From contig JASANG010002885.1 of the NCBI GenBank assembly GCA_030248215.1, positions 1-64,000 on the forward strand: a DNA stretch of 64,000 nucleotides. Reading direction: 5' to 3'. Each line of letters opens with the position of its first letter. Position 1 is the first letter of the stretch. This document shows positions 33,440 through 44,942 of the stretch, one piece after another. The notes beneath the pieces were generated by a model, which searched no databases, was not told the DNA's origin, and saw only the letters and a program-made list of their open reading frames with translations. Made by a program: the position numbers and the translations under genes. Source of the stretch: Enoplolaimus lenunculus. Lineage: Eukaryota > Nematoda > Enoplea > Enoplida > Thoracostomopsidae.

Positions 33440-33697
33440 TACTGTAAGTAAATGTCAATGAGTTATATAGTTAATCAACTCAGACGGAAAGTTAGTTATT
33501 TCTGCGTTAATAACCGTAAACTTTAACTCGCGCTGAGTTGAGTTAATTTTTTGTGAGTTGAGTTGACTCCGGAGGAGTTGATTGATTAAATCAAGATGAG
33601 TTGAATCAAATAAGAATTGTGAGTTGTGATCGTCCTAACTCAAACTGAGCCTGTCAACTCATTTTGAGTTTTAATCAACTCACTGGAATTTACAGTA
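33440..33697. mobile_element. CACTGTAAATT MITE, diverged copy
   Basis: ACTGTAAGTAAATGTCAATG to CACTGGAATTTACAGTA with the repeated GAGTTGAxT / AxTCAACTC words typical of the family. Confidence 0.72.
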
Positions 33698-34073
33698 TAC
33701 ATATGACTCCGTCCTCTAATTTCGGTTTGAATTATAATTTCAACCGGAATACAACTGATAGCTGTGCGCTATATTTTGAACAAGAATTAGAACCAAAGTT
33801 TCTTAGCCGTGTTTTAGTTATCGAAGACGTATATTTGTAACAGATGTGGCTTAGGTTAAGCTTTGCCTTTAAATCAACCAAAAAGTTGCTGAACGTAAAC
33901 TTTTAGATTCCAAGACAATTTAAATTTTATACCAAAGTTGCGTCTTAATTATGAACGTTGTTAAAACGCCGAAAAGTTGTTATTATTCGAATGAAAGATT
34001 TTATATTAATTGTAAGCTTGAAAAAAATTTTCCGTCAAAAATTACGGGATAGAAAAAGTTAAATCAGAATACG

Positions 34074-34364
34074 TGCCCATGTATACAACAGGGCCGGATC
34101 ATACCTTGGCGGCGCTGTAACAGAGTCAGTTTAACTTTAGAATACATTTTTTTCTTAGGCTTAGACTTAAGTTTAGGTTTAGGTTTAGGAGTACGCTCAT
34201 CCTAACACTTAGGCGTAGGCTTAGGTTAGGCTTAGGTATAGGCTTAGGATTAGGAACACATTTTTTGCAACGCTTAGGCTTAGGCTTAGGCTTAGGCTTA
34301 TGCTTAGGCTTAGGCTAATCAATATGCTTATACAACTGTTCCGGCCCTGCTCTATACATGAGCC
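34074..34364. mobile_element. TTAGGC MITE, type B, perfect duplication
   Basis: 291 bp. TGCCCATGTATACAACAG to GCTCTATACATGAGCC, flanked by AGAATACG at 34066-34073 and 34365-34372 (8 of 8). Left subterminal GGGCCGGATC; the core has two TTAGGC runs split by an AACACATTTTTTGCAACGC spacer also seen in type C copies. Confidence 0.93.
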
Positions 34365-34591
34365 AGAATACGAAATGTCATATAAAATTACAAAAATTGC
34401 TCAATTATCAATATACAATTTTTGCAGAGCGAAGCCAATGATAATTTAAATGCGGAATAGGCAAACAGTAAAAATCAGGTAAAATTCGAATTCGACACGC
34501 CAGGTTTATCTGGTTACTCGGATTTTGTTCGGGGGTGAATAATGCAAAAACACAAAAAACTCAGACTCAGAATAGGCTGAACGCTATGCAA

Positions 34592-35039
34592 TACTGTTGT
34601 GACCCGAATAAAAAAGGGGCAATAAGAGTGGGGGTCCGCCTTTTGAGTCTCAATCAGTAGGAGGCCGTATCCCTAATAAGAGTCCGTAAGCGGATAGAGT
34701 CTCTAAATCCTAATTATAGTCCACAAACATTAATTATCCTTAATTGTAGTGTATAAATGACTCCCGAACCAAATAAGATTAGTTCGAAGCTTTAAAGCAT
34801 ACTAAGTTTTGAAAGTGTATTGATAAGTATAACCTTGGATGATCGCTCAAGCTATTGACGCAAGATAGATAAACTTTTAATTTAATGGATAGTTGCAGTA
34901 CCGGATATATCAGTAACGAAGGGTGGCGGAGCGTGGGTTAAAAATAAATAACAGCCCGGAACCGAATATAACACGGGGTACACTCTAGAGAGACCAAATA
35001 AATATCTGTCTCCCATCTCTTATGCGGATCACGACAGTA
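34592..35039. mobile_element. GTGACCCGAATAAGAG element, copy 2 (longest)
   Basis: ACTGTTGTGACCCGAATAA to CTCTTATGCGGATCACGAC, about 448 bp. It contains AGTATAACCTTGGATGATCG and AACGAAGGGTGGCGGAGCG, the fullest internal sequence of the four copies. Confidence 0.82.
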
Positions 35040-35056
35040 CCAGTTTTGATAGTCGC

Positions 35057-35252
35057 GGCCAATATATAGAACAGGACCGTACAATAGCATAAGTATAAGC
35101 CAAAGCCAAGCCTAAGCCGAAGCCGATGTCTAAGCTTAAAAATGAGCTTATACCTAAGCCTAAGTCTAACCAAAAAATTAATCTAAAGCTTAAGCTTTCT
35201 CCTTTGCAGACCTGCTGAAAAATGTTCCATCACCCCTGATCTTTACATAACC
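35057..35252. mobile_element. TTAGGC MITE with type B left and type A right end
   Basis: Left GGCCAATATATAGAACAG, right CACCCCTGATCTTTACATAA. CCTAAGC array with AAAAATGAGCTTATAC spacer. Flanks do not match. A chimera of subterminal types. Confidence 0.7.
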
Positions 35253-35390
35253 TGAATTAGTAAGCGATTTCAAGCCTGGCGAACTAAAAGATTTGCTGGT
35301 CTAAAATTCAGCAGAGTCTAATCTCAATTTCAAACATTGCAACTAATTGGTTCGAGTTAAAGTTACACGAGTTATGATCGACTGGTGATA

Positions 35391-35604
35391 CACTGCAAAA
35401 AATGGTGAGTCAAATTGAATCTCTCCGAAATATTCTTTTCGGCACTACACAAATTGAGTCACAATTCGACTCCACCTCAGTCACATTTGACTGTTACTGA
35501 GTCGCACGCTTGACTCTGGTGGAGTCAAGTTTGACTCTAGTTTGTGTAGTGCTGAAAAGCCTATTTCGGAGAAAGTCAATTTGACTCACCATTTTTTTGC
35601 AGCG
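35391..35604. mobile_element. TGAGTCA foldback MITE
   Basis: CACTGCAAAAAATGGTGAGT to ACTCACCATTTTTTTGCAG, TA on both sides. About 214 bp and well preserved. Confidence 0.88.
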
Positions 35605-36174
35605 TAGGGGTTACACCCATTTGCGAATGATCACATAAAACTTATCTCAAATTCAAAATTGAACAGCGAAAAATTGAAAAATTATTTTAATTTGCACTTA
35701 TATATGCAAAAACTAGCATACAAGTATTAATGTCAACTGTTGTCTATAAATGATGACTTACGATAGTGCGACAACTGCCTACGGCTATTTTTTGCCAATC
35801 AAAATTGTCAAAAAATTGCGTAGGCAGTTGTTACACATTGTTGAAATAATAAACAATATTTATTTGATATCTTTCCTAAATAAATAATATTATTAATACT
35901 GAGCAGCTCATATCCCAAAAGTTTTTTTAAATTTATACTAAATTATGCTGTAATTTTTCCAAAAATTCAACACTGATCAGGCCATTTTTGCAATTTGGCA
36001 CCGATAAGAAACAACAACATTTTTTGTGTATTTCCTAAATAAACATTACTCGAGCAACGCGATACACGCGTACAATTTTGAAATTAATATCAAGTTTTCC
36101 AAATATAAAAGCAACGATCACACCATTTTTCCCTTTTTCTGTACACAAAATTTGTCATTTGGTTCGATAAAACG

Positions 36175-36420
36175 ACCCATGTCATAATTGGGAACGGAAC
36201 GCTTTTTTGTGGGATTAGAAAAGAGTAAGCTTAAGCTTTAGACTATTTTTTTTGCTTTACTTTGGCTTAGACTTCGGACGGGGGCGTAACAGTAGAAAAA
36301 GCTTATGCCTAATGCCTAAATCAAGTTATGGGTCTATTCAAAGGTCCGAACCTGCTGTATCGTAATCTTACGTGTAAAGAATAAAGTCTAAGTCTAAGCC
36401 GAATCATAAAATATTAATCT
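36175..36420. repeat. Two broken TTAGGC MITEs, joined
   Basis: A type A left half (CGACCCATGTCATAATTGGG...TTAGACTTC) runs straight into a type C-like segment (GGGGGCGTAACAGTAG). Outer ends are not identified. Confidence 0.55.
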
Positions 36421-36578
36421 TAAAATTAACATTGTCCAAAATTTCAAGCAGATATATAAATTTTCAAAGATTAGAAGCAATAATCACACGATTTTTGTAG
36501 ACAATGATTTGTCATATTATACTGCGCGGTATTTGAAACTTTGAAATCACACCATTTCGTTTATAGGCTGCGTTAATC

Positions 36579-36881
36579 GGCCTATGTAAAGATCAGGGGC
36601 GGAACGTTTTTCTGTGAGACTAAAAAAGAGTAAGCTTAATCTTTAGATTAATTTTTTGCTTGGCTTAGGCTTAGGCTTATGCTTAGAAATATGCTCATTC
36701 TTATGTTTAAGTTTAGGCTTAGGCTAGAGCTTTAAGTTCAGGAATATGCTCATTCTTACGTTTAGAGTTAGGCTTGGGCTAAGGCTTACGAATATGCTCA
36801 TTCTTACGCTTAGGCTTAGGCTTAGCTTAAGCTTAGGAATATGCATATAATACTGTTCCGCCCCTGTTCTTTACATTTATC
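36579..36881. mobile_element. TTAGGC MITE, type A, long array
   Basis: GGCCTATGTAAAGATCAG to CTGTTCTTTACATTTATC. Four blocks of TTAGGC units are separated by GGAATATGCTCATTCTTACG spacers. Flanks CGTTAATC and CGTTGACT match weakly. Confidence 0.8.
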
Positions 36882-37140
36882 CGTTGACTAAAATTAGTAA
36901 GTTTAGTTCAAATTAACCAGATAAATATTCGCAAACCTGTGCTTGTGAAAATTTTTCCCGTAAGACAATTCTAAGAACTACAACGCATTGATACCTGCAC
37001 AAATTGTGAATCCAAAAATTTCTGACGGGGGCTCAAATTGTATGGTACAAAAGAATCCTTTGGAGCGAACGGAGCGAGAAGCCAAACACAATTTTAGCCC
37101 TAAATCTTAAAACGGCATAATTAGCCTAGATAAGTTGTAT

Positions 37141-37475
37141 CAAGAGTGGATGATACCCTTTAACAAGAGTATGCAACTGGGTACATTCTATGTAGAAAAA
37201 ATGTACCCAGCGCGCGTTGCATTTTTGGCTTACCCCCCTATTTGGGGGGGGTCAAAATCTTCATAGATGCTGAAATTCATGTGCTGTTTTCATATACTGA
37301 AAAGTGGTTCGATTATATTTTCGGTGTTGGCTGGCGGTGACACGTGTAATGAACGTAAAATTGACCCCCCCAAAATGAGGGGGGTGGGACCAAAACGCAA
37401 GGAGTGATGGTAGATTTAGTTCCATGCAACACAAGGCGTTTTGCATACTCTTGTTTAAGGGATTATCCACTCTTG
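37141..37475. mobile_element. CAAGAGTGGAT inverted-repeat element
   Basis: Ends CAAGAGTGGATGATACCC and its near complement GGGATTATCCACTCTTG, about 35 bp with few mismatches (continuing AACAAGAGTATGCAA). The core has opposed CCCCCCTATTTGGGGGG and CCCCCCAAAATGAGGGG tracts. Confidence 0.78.
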
Positions 37476-37481
37476 TTTGTA

Positions 37482-37810
37482 TCAAGAGTCGATGATGACT
37501 CTAACCAAGAGTGTGCAACTTAACCAAATATGCATGGAACGAAAAGTACCGGCACGCGTTGCATTTTTCGCTTACCTCCCCCGGGGTCATATTGAGGGGG
37601 GTACTTGACGCTTAGAACGCAAAATTTGCACGGTTATTAATATAATACAAATTGAGAAACGATGCATTGTGATTATTTTAAGCGCAGTGAGATTGAACGA
37701 ACAATTCAATCATATGCCCTCCGGCTAAATAAGGCGACGGTTGGTCAAAAACGCAACGTGCGCTGGGTACATTCGTTTGTGTACAGAACGGGTCCAGATG
37801 CACAATCTTG
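37482..37810. repeat. Diverged second copy of the CAAGAGTGGAT element
   Basis: CAAGAGTCGATGATGACTC and AACCAAGAGTGTGCAAC begin it, GCGCTGGGTACATTC and CAATCTTGTTAAAT end it. It follows the first copy after a 6-bp spacer, in tandem. Confidence 0.6.
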
Positions 37811-37824
37811 TTAAATAGCGATTA

Positions 37825-38078
37825 CACTGTAAATTCCAATGAGTTGATTAATCAATTCAGATAGCGACTTAGTTTTTCTGAATTATTAATATCAATAAAC
37901 ATTAACTCATTCTGAGTTGAGTTGATTCTCACTTTGAGTTGAGTTGACTTTGGATGATTTGGTTAGTTAACTCATAATGCATTGAATCAACTCAAAATTC
38001 TGAGTTCTGATAGTCCTAACTCACACTGAGTGATTCAACTCATTGTGAGTTAAAATCAACTCACTGAAATTTACAGTG
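37825..38078. mobile_element. CACTGTAAATT MITE, TA duplication
   Basis: 254 bp. CACTGTAAATTCCAATGAG to CTCACTGAAATTTACAGTG with TA on each flank. Arms are built of GAGTTGATT and AACTCA words; it is largely foldback. TA target fits Tc1/mariner. Confidence 0.88.
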
Positions 38079-38874
38079 TATCTACTCTTGATTGTACAGT
38101 TTCCCATCGGAAGCGTCCCCAAACCTCTAATTTGGGCCTCGACCCATGGCGGTCCCATCTTGGCAAACCAAATTTTTTTGCGCCGACCACAAAGTTATAG
38201 ATTTGTGAAACATTTTAGTATAAGCCCCCTCGAATCAGTTTGGGGTGCCCGACTATCCTACCGCCGGCCCTGGTTATATAGATTATTAATTAGTTTAATG
38301 ACAAACCTGACCAAATGCATCGCCAAGTTGTTTACCAGATAAAAATTTAAAAAAATTTTGCCAGTTTCTCAAATGTAAAATATCTGGTCAAATCTTTTCG
38401 ATTTAACCATATGTTGCCGTTCTAGCAAACCTATATAATAACTGTTAGAACCTATTTTTTTACCCAAATATATTAACGTGTCCGTCACTGAAAATGATCT
38501 CATGCCCACATTGGTTGACCCCGGATGGACGGTAAACAAAATAATTTCTCAATGGCTGGGTTTCTGAAACCTTACTTAAGTACGACTTCTTATACTTAAG
38601 AATGTGCTAAGGCTTTAATTAGCTAATTAACTGTTTAGAAAAGTTTATTTAAATTAAGTTACTAATTAAAACACTGAGTTTAAATTTGATGTGTTACCCG
38701 CTATCAGTTCAGGTGTTTTAACTTTGGTCTAACTGCGGTAGACTGCTTGTGCTTTAAACCAGAATTAAGGCTTTTAGTCGAGTCGTCAACACTCACTCAC
38801 TCTTATTTTCTATTTCAACCGAAATTTAAGTTCAAACTTGAATTCAAACTCCTAATACGCGTCACCACTTTAGC

Positions 38875-39034
38875 GGTCAATGGAAAGAACAAGGGCGGCA
38901 CAATATTATAAGCATATTCCTTAGCCTAAGCCTAAGCCTGAGCCTGAACAAAGCTAAGAAACTAGTCTAAAGTTTAAGCATACTCTTTTCAAGTCTCTCA
39001 GAAAAACGTTCCGCCCCTGATCTTTACATGGGCC
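38875..39034. mobile_element. TTAGGC MITE, type A
   Basis: 160 bp, GGTCAATGGAAAGAACAAG to CTGATCTTTACATGGGCC, flanks ACTTTAGC and AGTTTAGC (7 of 8). Confidence 0.87.
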
Positions 39035-39427
39035 AGTTTAGCTATAATCTCAACAGGACTCTCGCGTCTTGTGGAAATTTTCGAGTGCGAATACTTCTAT
39101 GCGTTGTTATAAACGCATGCATTCAATTGCCTCTAGCTTACTTTGTGTCAGAAAGGGATAACGCTTAAAATATTTCTAGGTTTATATTTTACAAACCAGA
39201 AAAATCTGAATCCAGGGCTATTGGCTGACAGTTTAAGAGACTTACATTCATATTATCAACATTTCTACAACATAGCGTCAGCTTAGCTTTCAAACAAATT
39301 TTGTACTTTCTTGAAAATATTTATTCAGTAATTACTCAAATCAAATTTAAAACCGTATACCGCAAAATTCATTTAGTGATACGGACTATATTTATTTATA
39401 GTCTCGAAACTGAAACTAAATTAATTA

Positions 39428-39716
39428 GCAATAATAATAACAATAATAATAACAATAACAAAAACAACAACAACAACAACAATAATAATAATAATAGAAA
39501 TATTAATAATAATAATAATGAATAATATAATAATAATAATAATAGCAATAATAACAATAAAAATTATAAAAATAATGAAAATAATAATATAAATCATAAT
39601 AATAATAACAAAGGTAATAAAAAAATAAAAACAATGATATTAATAACAACATAAATAATAAAAATAACAACAACAATAATAATAATAATAATAATAATAA
39701 CAATATAATACCAAGA
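39428..39716. repeat. Long AAT/AAC microsatellite
   Basis: AATAATAAC-type repeats with interruptions over nearly 290 bp. The poly-Asn frame on the plus strand and Leu/Tyr frame on the minus strand are artefacts. Confidence 0.95.
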
Positions 39717-39719
39717 ATA

Positions 39720-40530
39720 ACCAATTTACGCTTGCTAGAAGTGTCTTAAAAATGCATAGCCAATCCAGTGTCATGCTTACAATTTTAGATTAATTGGGGC
39801 CGACAGCGAAAAAAAATCGACTAAAATATTGTGCGTTTAAACGGAAATTGAAAAATTGTCAACAATTATTTGATAAAACAATGCGTTTACGTAAACAAAA
39901 ATGTATATTTAACTTAGATGCGGGGGACACCAACCTCCCTCTTGTTCGTTCTGTCAGTTCGCGAACGTAAAGGCTTAGAGTCTTTCGACTGAAAGCTAAC
40001 AATAGCTGCGTTATCTATATTGAGTTTGTAGGTTTGACGCGAAATGGATACCTTTGTAGCGTTTACGGTACATTTTGACGTCGGGTACAAAAAGGTATTT
40101 AATTAGGATCCAATGACAGAAAATGTCTAACATTTTGAGTTTACAGGAAGTAGCAGATCCAGAGCCGTTTGACGCAGGTGGAATTGTGCCGATATATTGA
40201 GTAAAACTGGTGAGCCAAGCGAACGAGAAGCCAAACGTAATTTTGGCACTAAATTTTATTAATCTTAACACAAAATGTTGGTTATCATACTCAAAATAAT
40301 ATTTCTGATATTTAAGAAAAAATTTCTTACATTTGAGAAATATTATTAGCAAGGTGGACTTGAAAAGTATTTCTGTTATAACTGAAATGTGTTCAAAAAA
40401 CGTTTTGAAATAAAGTCTGAAAATAAAAGTTTTCCAGTTATTTTTAGAAAAATTGTTTTAAATATCAGCAAAACTTTTCAGATTTGCCGCAGAAAACACT
40501 TTTCTGAATAAATTCAGAAATACTTTTTGT
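39720..40530. other. Intergenic; one dispersed repeat
   Basis: 40250-40500 shares AAGAAATTTTTTCTTA, AAGTATTTCTGTTA and AAACGTTTT blocks with 8270-8380 and 54740-54970, a dispersed AT-rich repeat in either orientation. No gene. Confidence 0.5.
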
Positions 40531-40533
40531 GTG

Positions 40534-40857
40534 ACTGCAGTGACCCGAATAAGAGGGAGGGTAATGAGAGGGGGTGGCCATTTTGAGTCGTAATTAATAG
40601 AAGTCAGTATGCCTAATGAGAGTCCGCAAGCGGATAGGGTCGCTAAACCCTAAATTAGAGTCCATAAATGTCAATCGCACCTAATTGCAGCGCATAAAAA
40701 AACTCCAGGACCAAATAAAGTTGAGTTCGAAAAATTAAAGCATACTTAAGTTTTCAAAGTACATTCATAAAGTATAACTCTGCATTATCGCTCAAGCTTT
40801 TGATACAACACAAATATAACGTTTAATTCTACGGATAGTTGCAATACCGGATATATA
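40534..40857. mobile_element. GTGACCCGAATAAGAG element, 3' truncated
   Basis: CTGCAGTGACCCGAATAAGA at the left; matches the family up to GCAATACCGGATATAT and then breaks off. Confidence 0.78.
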
Positions 40858-41365
40858 TCTGGGTATCGAGTCCGACAGTTTTTGGACTGTGGAATCCAGC
40901 AGGTTATTCTAAAGCATCAAAACAACTTTTTTCTCGTCTCTCCACAAAGTCTAAAGCAAACACGTATTGTCCCCTGTATAGGCTCCTGGCTCTGGCGTTG
41001 TTTGCCTGCATAAAATACCATACCGTGAACCCGATTTGTAGGCCACGAAAATGCATTATTAATCCGGAAACGGCGTAACCCGAAAAGAGTGCCAGTCGAG
41101 GAAAAAATTAATAGAATAGGCTTTAAGGGTCTTAAAGGATTTATGAAATTTGTCAGTTTTAAACACAATCAAATTTAAGAAATAAATAAGTAAAAACAAA
41201 AAAGACAACGTCGTATAAAATAACTTCCTGTATTCTCAAATGTGTGTAGCATCCAATTTTTTTGATATAAATCCTACTGCCGTAGGACGATTTGAAATGA
41301 AACGAAATTCAGTCAAAATCTGACAAAGTATAAGTGCGTTGGATTATGAAATTTTGCAAAAGCCT

Positions 41366-41525
41366 CACTGCAAAAAACGGTGAGTCAAATTGACTCTCTT
41401 CGAAATACGCTGTATGAGACAACACAAACTGAGTCAAATTCGTCTCCGCCAGGGTCAAATTCAACTCACTGACTCGCACGTTTGACTTTGGCGGAGTCGA
41501 ATTTGACTTACCATTTTTTACAGTG
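41366..41525. mobile_element. TGAGTCA foldback MITE, internally deleted
   Basis: CACTGCAAAAAACGGTGAGT to TTTTTTACAGTG, about 160 bp; most of the right arm's GTGTAGTCCCGTAGAG block is missing. Confidence 0.8.
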
Positions 41526-42305
41526 CACGTATTAATATTTGCATGTCACAAAACTTCGGCCTATGTTACAATTAGGTTTGTTAAGTGTTAATTAAGTTTA
41601 TTTCAAAGCCTAAACCTAAAGGTTGAACAAAGTGTAACGCCACAAAACGGGACAGCCCTAAAAGTGACGTGGTCTAAAACATCTTTTTTAAACTTTTATA
41701 CTTCAATATCCGTTTTGCGGTTCCATTGACCACTATTCATTACCGTTGTTTTCACCCTGCGTTACCTGATTGGACGGAATGAATTAGGACGGCAAATAAA
41801 ATTAATTTAACCAATGAATGATGGAATTAGATGCACGATTATGGTTCAAATTTAAGTAATTTTTACGACATATTTAATAATGCTCTTAATTGCTGTTTTA
41901 ACAAATCAAATGCAAACAAATAAAATGCAACGCCCGTTGATTGGTCTATTGAAGAACTCGTATATTTTCGATTAAATCTAAAACCTCAGGCTTTCTATCA
42001 AACCTTACAAATATCTTGCCGGACCGGAAGCCAATACGAGCAAGTGCCCTGGAACACTTTTGACCCCAACGCAAAGTTTTAGTACCGTGTCTAAGCTTCG
42101 TGAAATTGAGAAAATGTCCCTCATGAGATTGTTTTGTCCTCCCTGGCATCTTAAGCTGGCTACGGCGGGTCCGTACCCTAGGCGAAGACCAAGAATGATG
42201 CTTCCCAAATTAGTTTCCACAGAGAGCTTAATGTTTCATCCAAAATCAAGTCCGAAGCAGGCATCTTTAGCGTAAGTCCTGTGCCCATATTCTCACGTGT
42301 GCGTA

Positions 42306-42514
42306 CACTGCAAAAAATGGTGAGTCAAATTGATTCTCTCCGAACTAGGCTCTACGGGACTACACAAACTGAGTCTAATTCGACTCCGCCGGAGTCAAAT
42401 TCGACTCAATGCGTCGTACGTTTGATTCTGGCGGAGTCGAATTTGACTCAATTTGTGTAGTCCCGTAGAAGCTATTTCGGAGAGACTGAATTTGACTCAC
42501 CATTTTTGGCAGTG
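42306..42514. mobile_element. TGAGTCA foldback MITE, near-consensus
   Basis: CACTGCAAAAAATGGTGAGT to TTTGGCAGTG with TA at both sides; arms almost fully complementary over 209 bp. Best copy for defining the family. Confidence 0.9.
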
Positions 42515-42861
42515 TAGCACATACAATTAGTTGGTGATAGGGCTGTTAACTTTTGAAATTAACGAAAGCCGAGAGTCGCAATTCATCACATTTTTCAGAA
42601 TAAATTATCAATTGAATTTAAATTGTGGGCGAATTTTGAAATCAGTATTAACTGTAATAGATCTTGAAATTAAAAATTTATCGCTAATCTGGTGTGGTGA
42701 TTAGGTGCTATATGCATTTGAGAATACGGAACCATATAACAAACGTTGAATGTTTACGACGACGTTTTTGCTAATATTTTTTCGTTTTTGTGCTAAAACC
42801 TTATATTTTGAAATATTTATACGAATTTCGAGAAAAGTTCATCGTCAAAAAACAACCTATT

Positions 42862-43021
42862 CGGGCCCGTAGCCAAACGAAGTCAGAGAATTCAGACCCC
42901 AGGGAATAATTTTAACCCCTCAGAAAGTTTTACAACCTTGCTTGTAAGTCAGCGAAAACCCTTGTATGTCCCTCGTGAAAATTTTCAGTCACCCTAGCGA
43001 GGTGAGCAGGCTACGAGCCTA
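42862..43021. mobile_element. GGCCCGTAGC inverted-repeat element, reverse orientation
   Basis: CGGGCCCGTAGCCAAACG to GGTGAGCAGGCTACGAGCC; core CTTGTAAGTCAGCGAAAACC is the complement of copies 1 and 2. Confidence 0.72.
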
Positions 43022-43213
43022 AACCTATAGTGGACATAATCCTTAATATCGTTGCGTATTTCTTGAAATTAACCATAATAACATTTCATCAACAAAAGCT
43101 AAAATGAAGTACATTTTAAAATTGACATATTAATATGTATATTTCCGAATGAAAAATAGCTTTCTTTGCAAGCAGATATACAAAACTTTCTGCAACTAAT
43201 CTATAAATGTATT

Positions 43214-43420
43214 GGACAATGTAAAGAACAGGGGCGGAACAGTATTATAAGCTTTTTCCTAAGCCTAAGCCTAAGCCTAAACCTAAGCGTAAACAATGTT
43301 TTTATTCCTAAGCCTAAGCGTAAGCCTTAGCCTAAGCAAGGCAAAAAATTGTCTAAAGCTTAAGCTTATTCTATTCTAGTCAAAGAGAAAAACTTTCCGC
43401 CCCAGATCTTTACACGGGCC
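43214..43420. mobile_element. TTAGGC MITE, type A, perfect duplication
   Basis: 207 bp, GGACAATGTAAAGAACAG to CAGATCTTTACACGGGCC, flanked by AATGTATT at 43206-43213 and 43421-43428 (8 of 8). Two CCTAAG blocks. Confidence 0.93.
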
Positions 43421-43496
43421 AATGTATTAATGACGCGATACAAGACCCCAGTGGAAAAACAGTCGGGTGGGAGGGGCTGGCAGAGCTTCCTTTCCC

Positions 43497-43660
43497 ATAG
43501 GCCTGTTGCCATGAAGGGACCGAGGGGCTGAGCACCCCTGGAAAAATTTTGACCCCTTACAAAATTTTCAATTTTGCCTGTAAGTCATTGAAAACCGTTG
43601 AATGCCTGTCGTGAAAAATATTTAGCCACACCTAGCAAGGTGAGCTGGCTATGGGCCTAG
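43497..43660. mobile_element. GGCCCGTAGC inverted-repeat element, diverged
   Basis: Core GAAAAATTTTGACCCCTTAC, CTGTAAGTCATTGAAAACC, TAGCAAGGTGAGCTGGCTA; right end TATGGGCCT. The left end is decayed. Confidence 0.65.
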
Positions 43661-43708
43661 TTTCTCATTTTTGAAGTTCGGTAATTTCGCATAAAATAGA
43701 AGCGGAAA

Positions 43709-43905
43709 TATGGCCCATGCAAAAACATCAGTGTCGGACCATTTTTTCGCGAAACTGTTACAGAGTAAAGTTTAAGTTTTAGACTAATATTTTGCTTAGG
43801 CTTAGGCTTCGGCTTAGGCTTTCGCTCAGATAAAAACTTATTCTACGTTTGGGCTTAGGCTTAGGGATTTGCTTATACTACTGTTACGGCCCTGTTCTAT
43901 ACATT
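43709..43905. mobile_element. TTAGGC MITE, type A left and type B right
   Basis: GGCCCATGCAAAAACATCAG to GGCCCTGTTCTATACATTGG. Its right end plus about 80 bp of flank is repeated at 43995-44148. Confidence 0.7.
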
Positions 43906-44148
43906 GGATGAAAGTTTTATGAAAAATAGTTTATGTGCCTACCTATCAAAATTGCCTTTTTGATTGCACCTTCAAGATGTTTCATTCACGCTTTGGCTTT
44001 AGGCTTAGGAATTTGCTTATACCACTGTTACGGCCCTGTTCTATACATTGGATGAAAATTTTATGAAAAATAGTTAGGTACCTACATTATAAATTATTAA
44101 AATTGCACTTGACTTTTTGGTTGCACGTTCGCGCAGTTTGTTTCATCT
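43853..44148. repeat. Tandem duplication of MITE right end plus flank
   Basis: 43853-43983 and 43995-44148 share TTTGCTTATAC(T/C)ACTGTTACGG, the B-type end, ATTGGATGAAA and TTTTATGAAAAATAGTT. The flank is shared, so this arose by duplication and not by a second insertion. Confidence 0.75.
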
Positions 44149-44249
44149 CTGTATATCCCACATACAGCCCCTGTCGTTGTTGCATCAGGTTTTGCGTTCC
44201 TCCACATCGCAGACAACATCAGTGACAAGATGCATCTTCATTAACTCGA

Positions 44250-44286
44250 TGACGTCACCCTCGAGTAGATTCACGCGATGACGTCA
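44250..44286. promoter_or_regulatory. Two perfect TGACGTCA octamers
   Basis: TGACGTCA occurs at 44250-44257 and 44279-44286, each preceded by GA and 29 bp apart. The octamer is the consensus CREB/ATF site. No gene start is recognised close by, so the role is unproven. Confidence 0.35.
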
Positions 44287-44375
44287 GTGGCTGTTCACTG
44301 ATTGTGAGTTGAGTTCAATGTCGAGTTTCAAGTTGCAGTTCTATAATTAGAAATTAAATATTCATGTGAGAAAGG

Positions 44376-44640
44376 GTTTGTAAGCATGTGAGACTTGCTT
44401 GTCCTAGTGCATATGCAATAAATGCAATGCACATTGTGTTGTATGCTTTCTGGCAGCATACGGTCGGCACATATAGTCGACGAAAAATGCAGTTGGAGAG
44501 GCGGGCTACGTGGCGCAGTGGTAGAGTGCTCGCTTAAGGATCCATAGTCTGAGAGTTCGATTCCCGCTCTAGCCCGCTTTTCCAGCTGCTTAGTAAAAGG
44601 TCTGATGTCCTTGGTTCCTACCTAGACTGACAGGGTTACT
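44376..44640 (+). mobile_element. tRNA-headed SINE, copy 2
   Basis: The 5' part GTAAGCATGTGAGACTTGCT to TATAGTCGACGAAAA, head GCGGGCTACGTGGCGCAGTG (44501) with GAGTTCGATTCCCGC as B box and a nine-pair outer stem closing at TAGCCCGC (44577), then the same tail as 25953-26218. The anticodon arm does not fold, so not a tRNA gene. Confidence 0.78.
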
Positions 44641-44942
44641 TATTACTGGCAAACAAGAAACCCGGTTGAGGAACTGGGAAACAAGGAGCCTGGGAACAAC
44701 TGTGAGACTTGAAAACTGGGAGACTTTCAAAACCGATCAGCGTTAGTTTTTACATCACTGTTGTTTTGCTACATAATACAATCGCTATTTGTCCTGAATA
44801 GCAGATTAGCCTACGACATATACATACCGTCTGTTTCCCGTCAGTCAAATGTTTTCGAACAAACGACAGCAGCTGCTGAACTCAAATTCAACTCTCACAT
44901 GTGAAAGATTATGCGAAAAATGTGCCAACGAAGCATTTATAA

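Noticed and set aside
39301-39525. Poly-Asn protein frame
   Set aside because: It is a translation of the AAT/AAC microsatellite.
44501-44577. Functional tRNA gene
   Set aside because: Outer stem and B box are good, but the anticodon arm does not pair and the sequence sits inside a repeated SINE.
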